NCBI RefSeq assembly: GCF_015350905.1
Contig: NZ_JADKRZ010000005.1
Coordinates: 124,001 to 188,000 of the forward strand
Length of the DNA stretch: 64,000 bases
DNA from: Curtobacterium sp. VKM Ac-2865
GTDB taxonomy: Bacteria > Actinomycetota > Actinomycetes > Actinomycetales > Microbacteriaceae
Direction: 5' to 3'
The notes under the pieces were generated by a model. It saw only the letters and a list, made by a program, of their open reading frames with translations. It had not been told where the DNA came from and searched no databases. This document shows, piece by piece, positions 63,495 to 64,000 of the stretch. How positions within the stretch are numbered: the stretch's first letter is position 1; every line of letters starts with the position of its first letter. The translations under genes and the position numbers were made by a program.

Positions 63495-63902
63495 TCAGTC
63501 GTTGGCGAAGCCGACGTTCAGGCCGCCGGTGACCAGCACGCTGAGGTTGTAGAGGATGCTCACCACGGCGCCGAGCACCGTCCCGATGACGACGTCGAGG
63601 ATGCCGAGGACGCTCGCGAACCCGAGCACCTGGCCCAGCGACACCTCGTTCTCGATCGAGTACGCCTTCTGCTGCAGGACGTCCCGCAGCAGGGCATCGA
63701 CCTTGTCGAACACGCCGGTCTGGTCGAGGACCATCCACACCAGCGCCACGGCGACGACGAGCACGATCGCACCGGCCAGGGCGATGAGGAACGACAGCTT
63801 CACCACGGACCAGAAGTCGAGGTACACCAGCCGGAGCCGGACCTGACGGGTGCTGACGGGCTGCTTCGTCTTCTGCTGGAGCTTCTCGGCGACAGTGGTC
63901 AT
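63495..63902 (-). CDS. DUF3566 membrane protein
   Basis: About 135 residues. The start MTTVAEKLQQK and the block VRLRLVYLDFWSVVKLSFLI are typical of DUF3566 proteins. Two membrane helices (LSFLIALAGAIVLVVAVALV, and VLGILDVVIGTVLGAVVSIL) flank an extracytoplasmic loop with VDALLRDVLQQKAYSIENEV. The function is unknown, but the gene normally lies just after gyrA in actinobacteria, so gyrA and gyrB should be just right of the window. ATG 63902 is preferred; ATG 63917 (MTSRAM) is in frame. A double hairpin follows. Confidence 0.85.
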   Translation of the reverse strand: MTTVAEKLQQKTKQPVSTRQVRLRLVYLDFWSVVKLSFLIALAGAIVLVVAVALVWMVLDQTGVFDKVDALLRDVLQQKAYSIENEVSLGQVLGFASVLGILDVVIGTVLGAVVSILYNLSVLVTGGLNVGFAND

Positions 63903-64000
63903 TGCTCGACTCGTCATCTCCGGCCTCGGTGGGCGCGGGTCGGGGAACGGGGTTCCAGTCTGGGAACGGCGAGCCCACGGCACATCGGTCGCGCGACGGA

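Overview
The window is a GC-rich, densely packed actinobacterial chromosome segment. Gene content (actinobacterial Orn, EttA, MsrA, a mycothiol-type nitroreductase-like protein, a group II truncated globin, DUF6716 and DUF3566 proteins, CUT1 sugar importers without their own ATPase) points to Microbacteriaceae, plausibly Curtobacterium or a close relative. The genus is an inference I could not test. The DUF3566 membrane protein at the right end is normally encoded next to gyrA, so the right edge probably lies close to the replication origin.

Layout. 1-13.3 kb: end of an ECF transporter gene, a P-loop kinase, a small zincin, tRNA-His, orn, an MFS exporter with its MarR regulator, and a three-gene nonulosonic-acid operon (neuA-neuB-DUF6716). 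Next come a 0.75-kb array of 60-bp palindromic repeats, tRNA-Arg, a disordered membrane protein, msrA and an unusual ssb paralogue. 13.3-28.2 kb: housekeeping and stress genes (ettA, thioesterases, globin, MscS channel, pepN, DsbA-like protein, rpiB, Nei-type glycosylase, amidohydrolase). 28.3-36.9 kb: a seven-gene peptide-import operon that also encodes a zinc carboxypeptidase, an S12-type serine hydrolase and a regulator. 37-43.6 kb: small genes, an EamA exporter with a two-component system, an AraC regulator, and intergenic regions with 50-bp palindromes and simple repeats.

43.6-63.1 kb is a carbohydrate island with two LacI regulons. The first (LacI, binding protein, two permeases, GH5-like enzyme, GH38 alpha-mannosidase, secreted EndoH-like GH18) reads as a complete pathway for high-mannose N-glycans. 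The extracellular endoglycosidase releases the glycan, the importer takes it up, the mannosidase trims it, and the GH5-like enzyme would split the remaining Man-beta-GlcNAc. The second (GH2, LacI, GH31, two permeases, Tat-type lipoprotein binding protein) is tied together by two copies of the same LacI operator, TTTACAGCGCTGTAAA, 6.8 kb apart.

Two features cut across the window. At least sixteen genes start 6-7 nt after a TANNNT -10 element, the signature of leaderless mRNAs, including one divergent pair whose start codons overlap. The long gene-free stretches are filled by families of palindromic repeats and by hairpin terminators that share one stem sequence.
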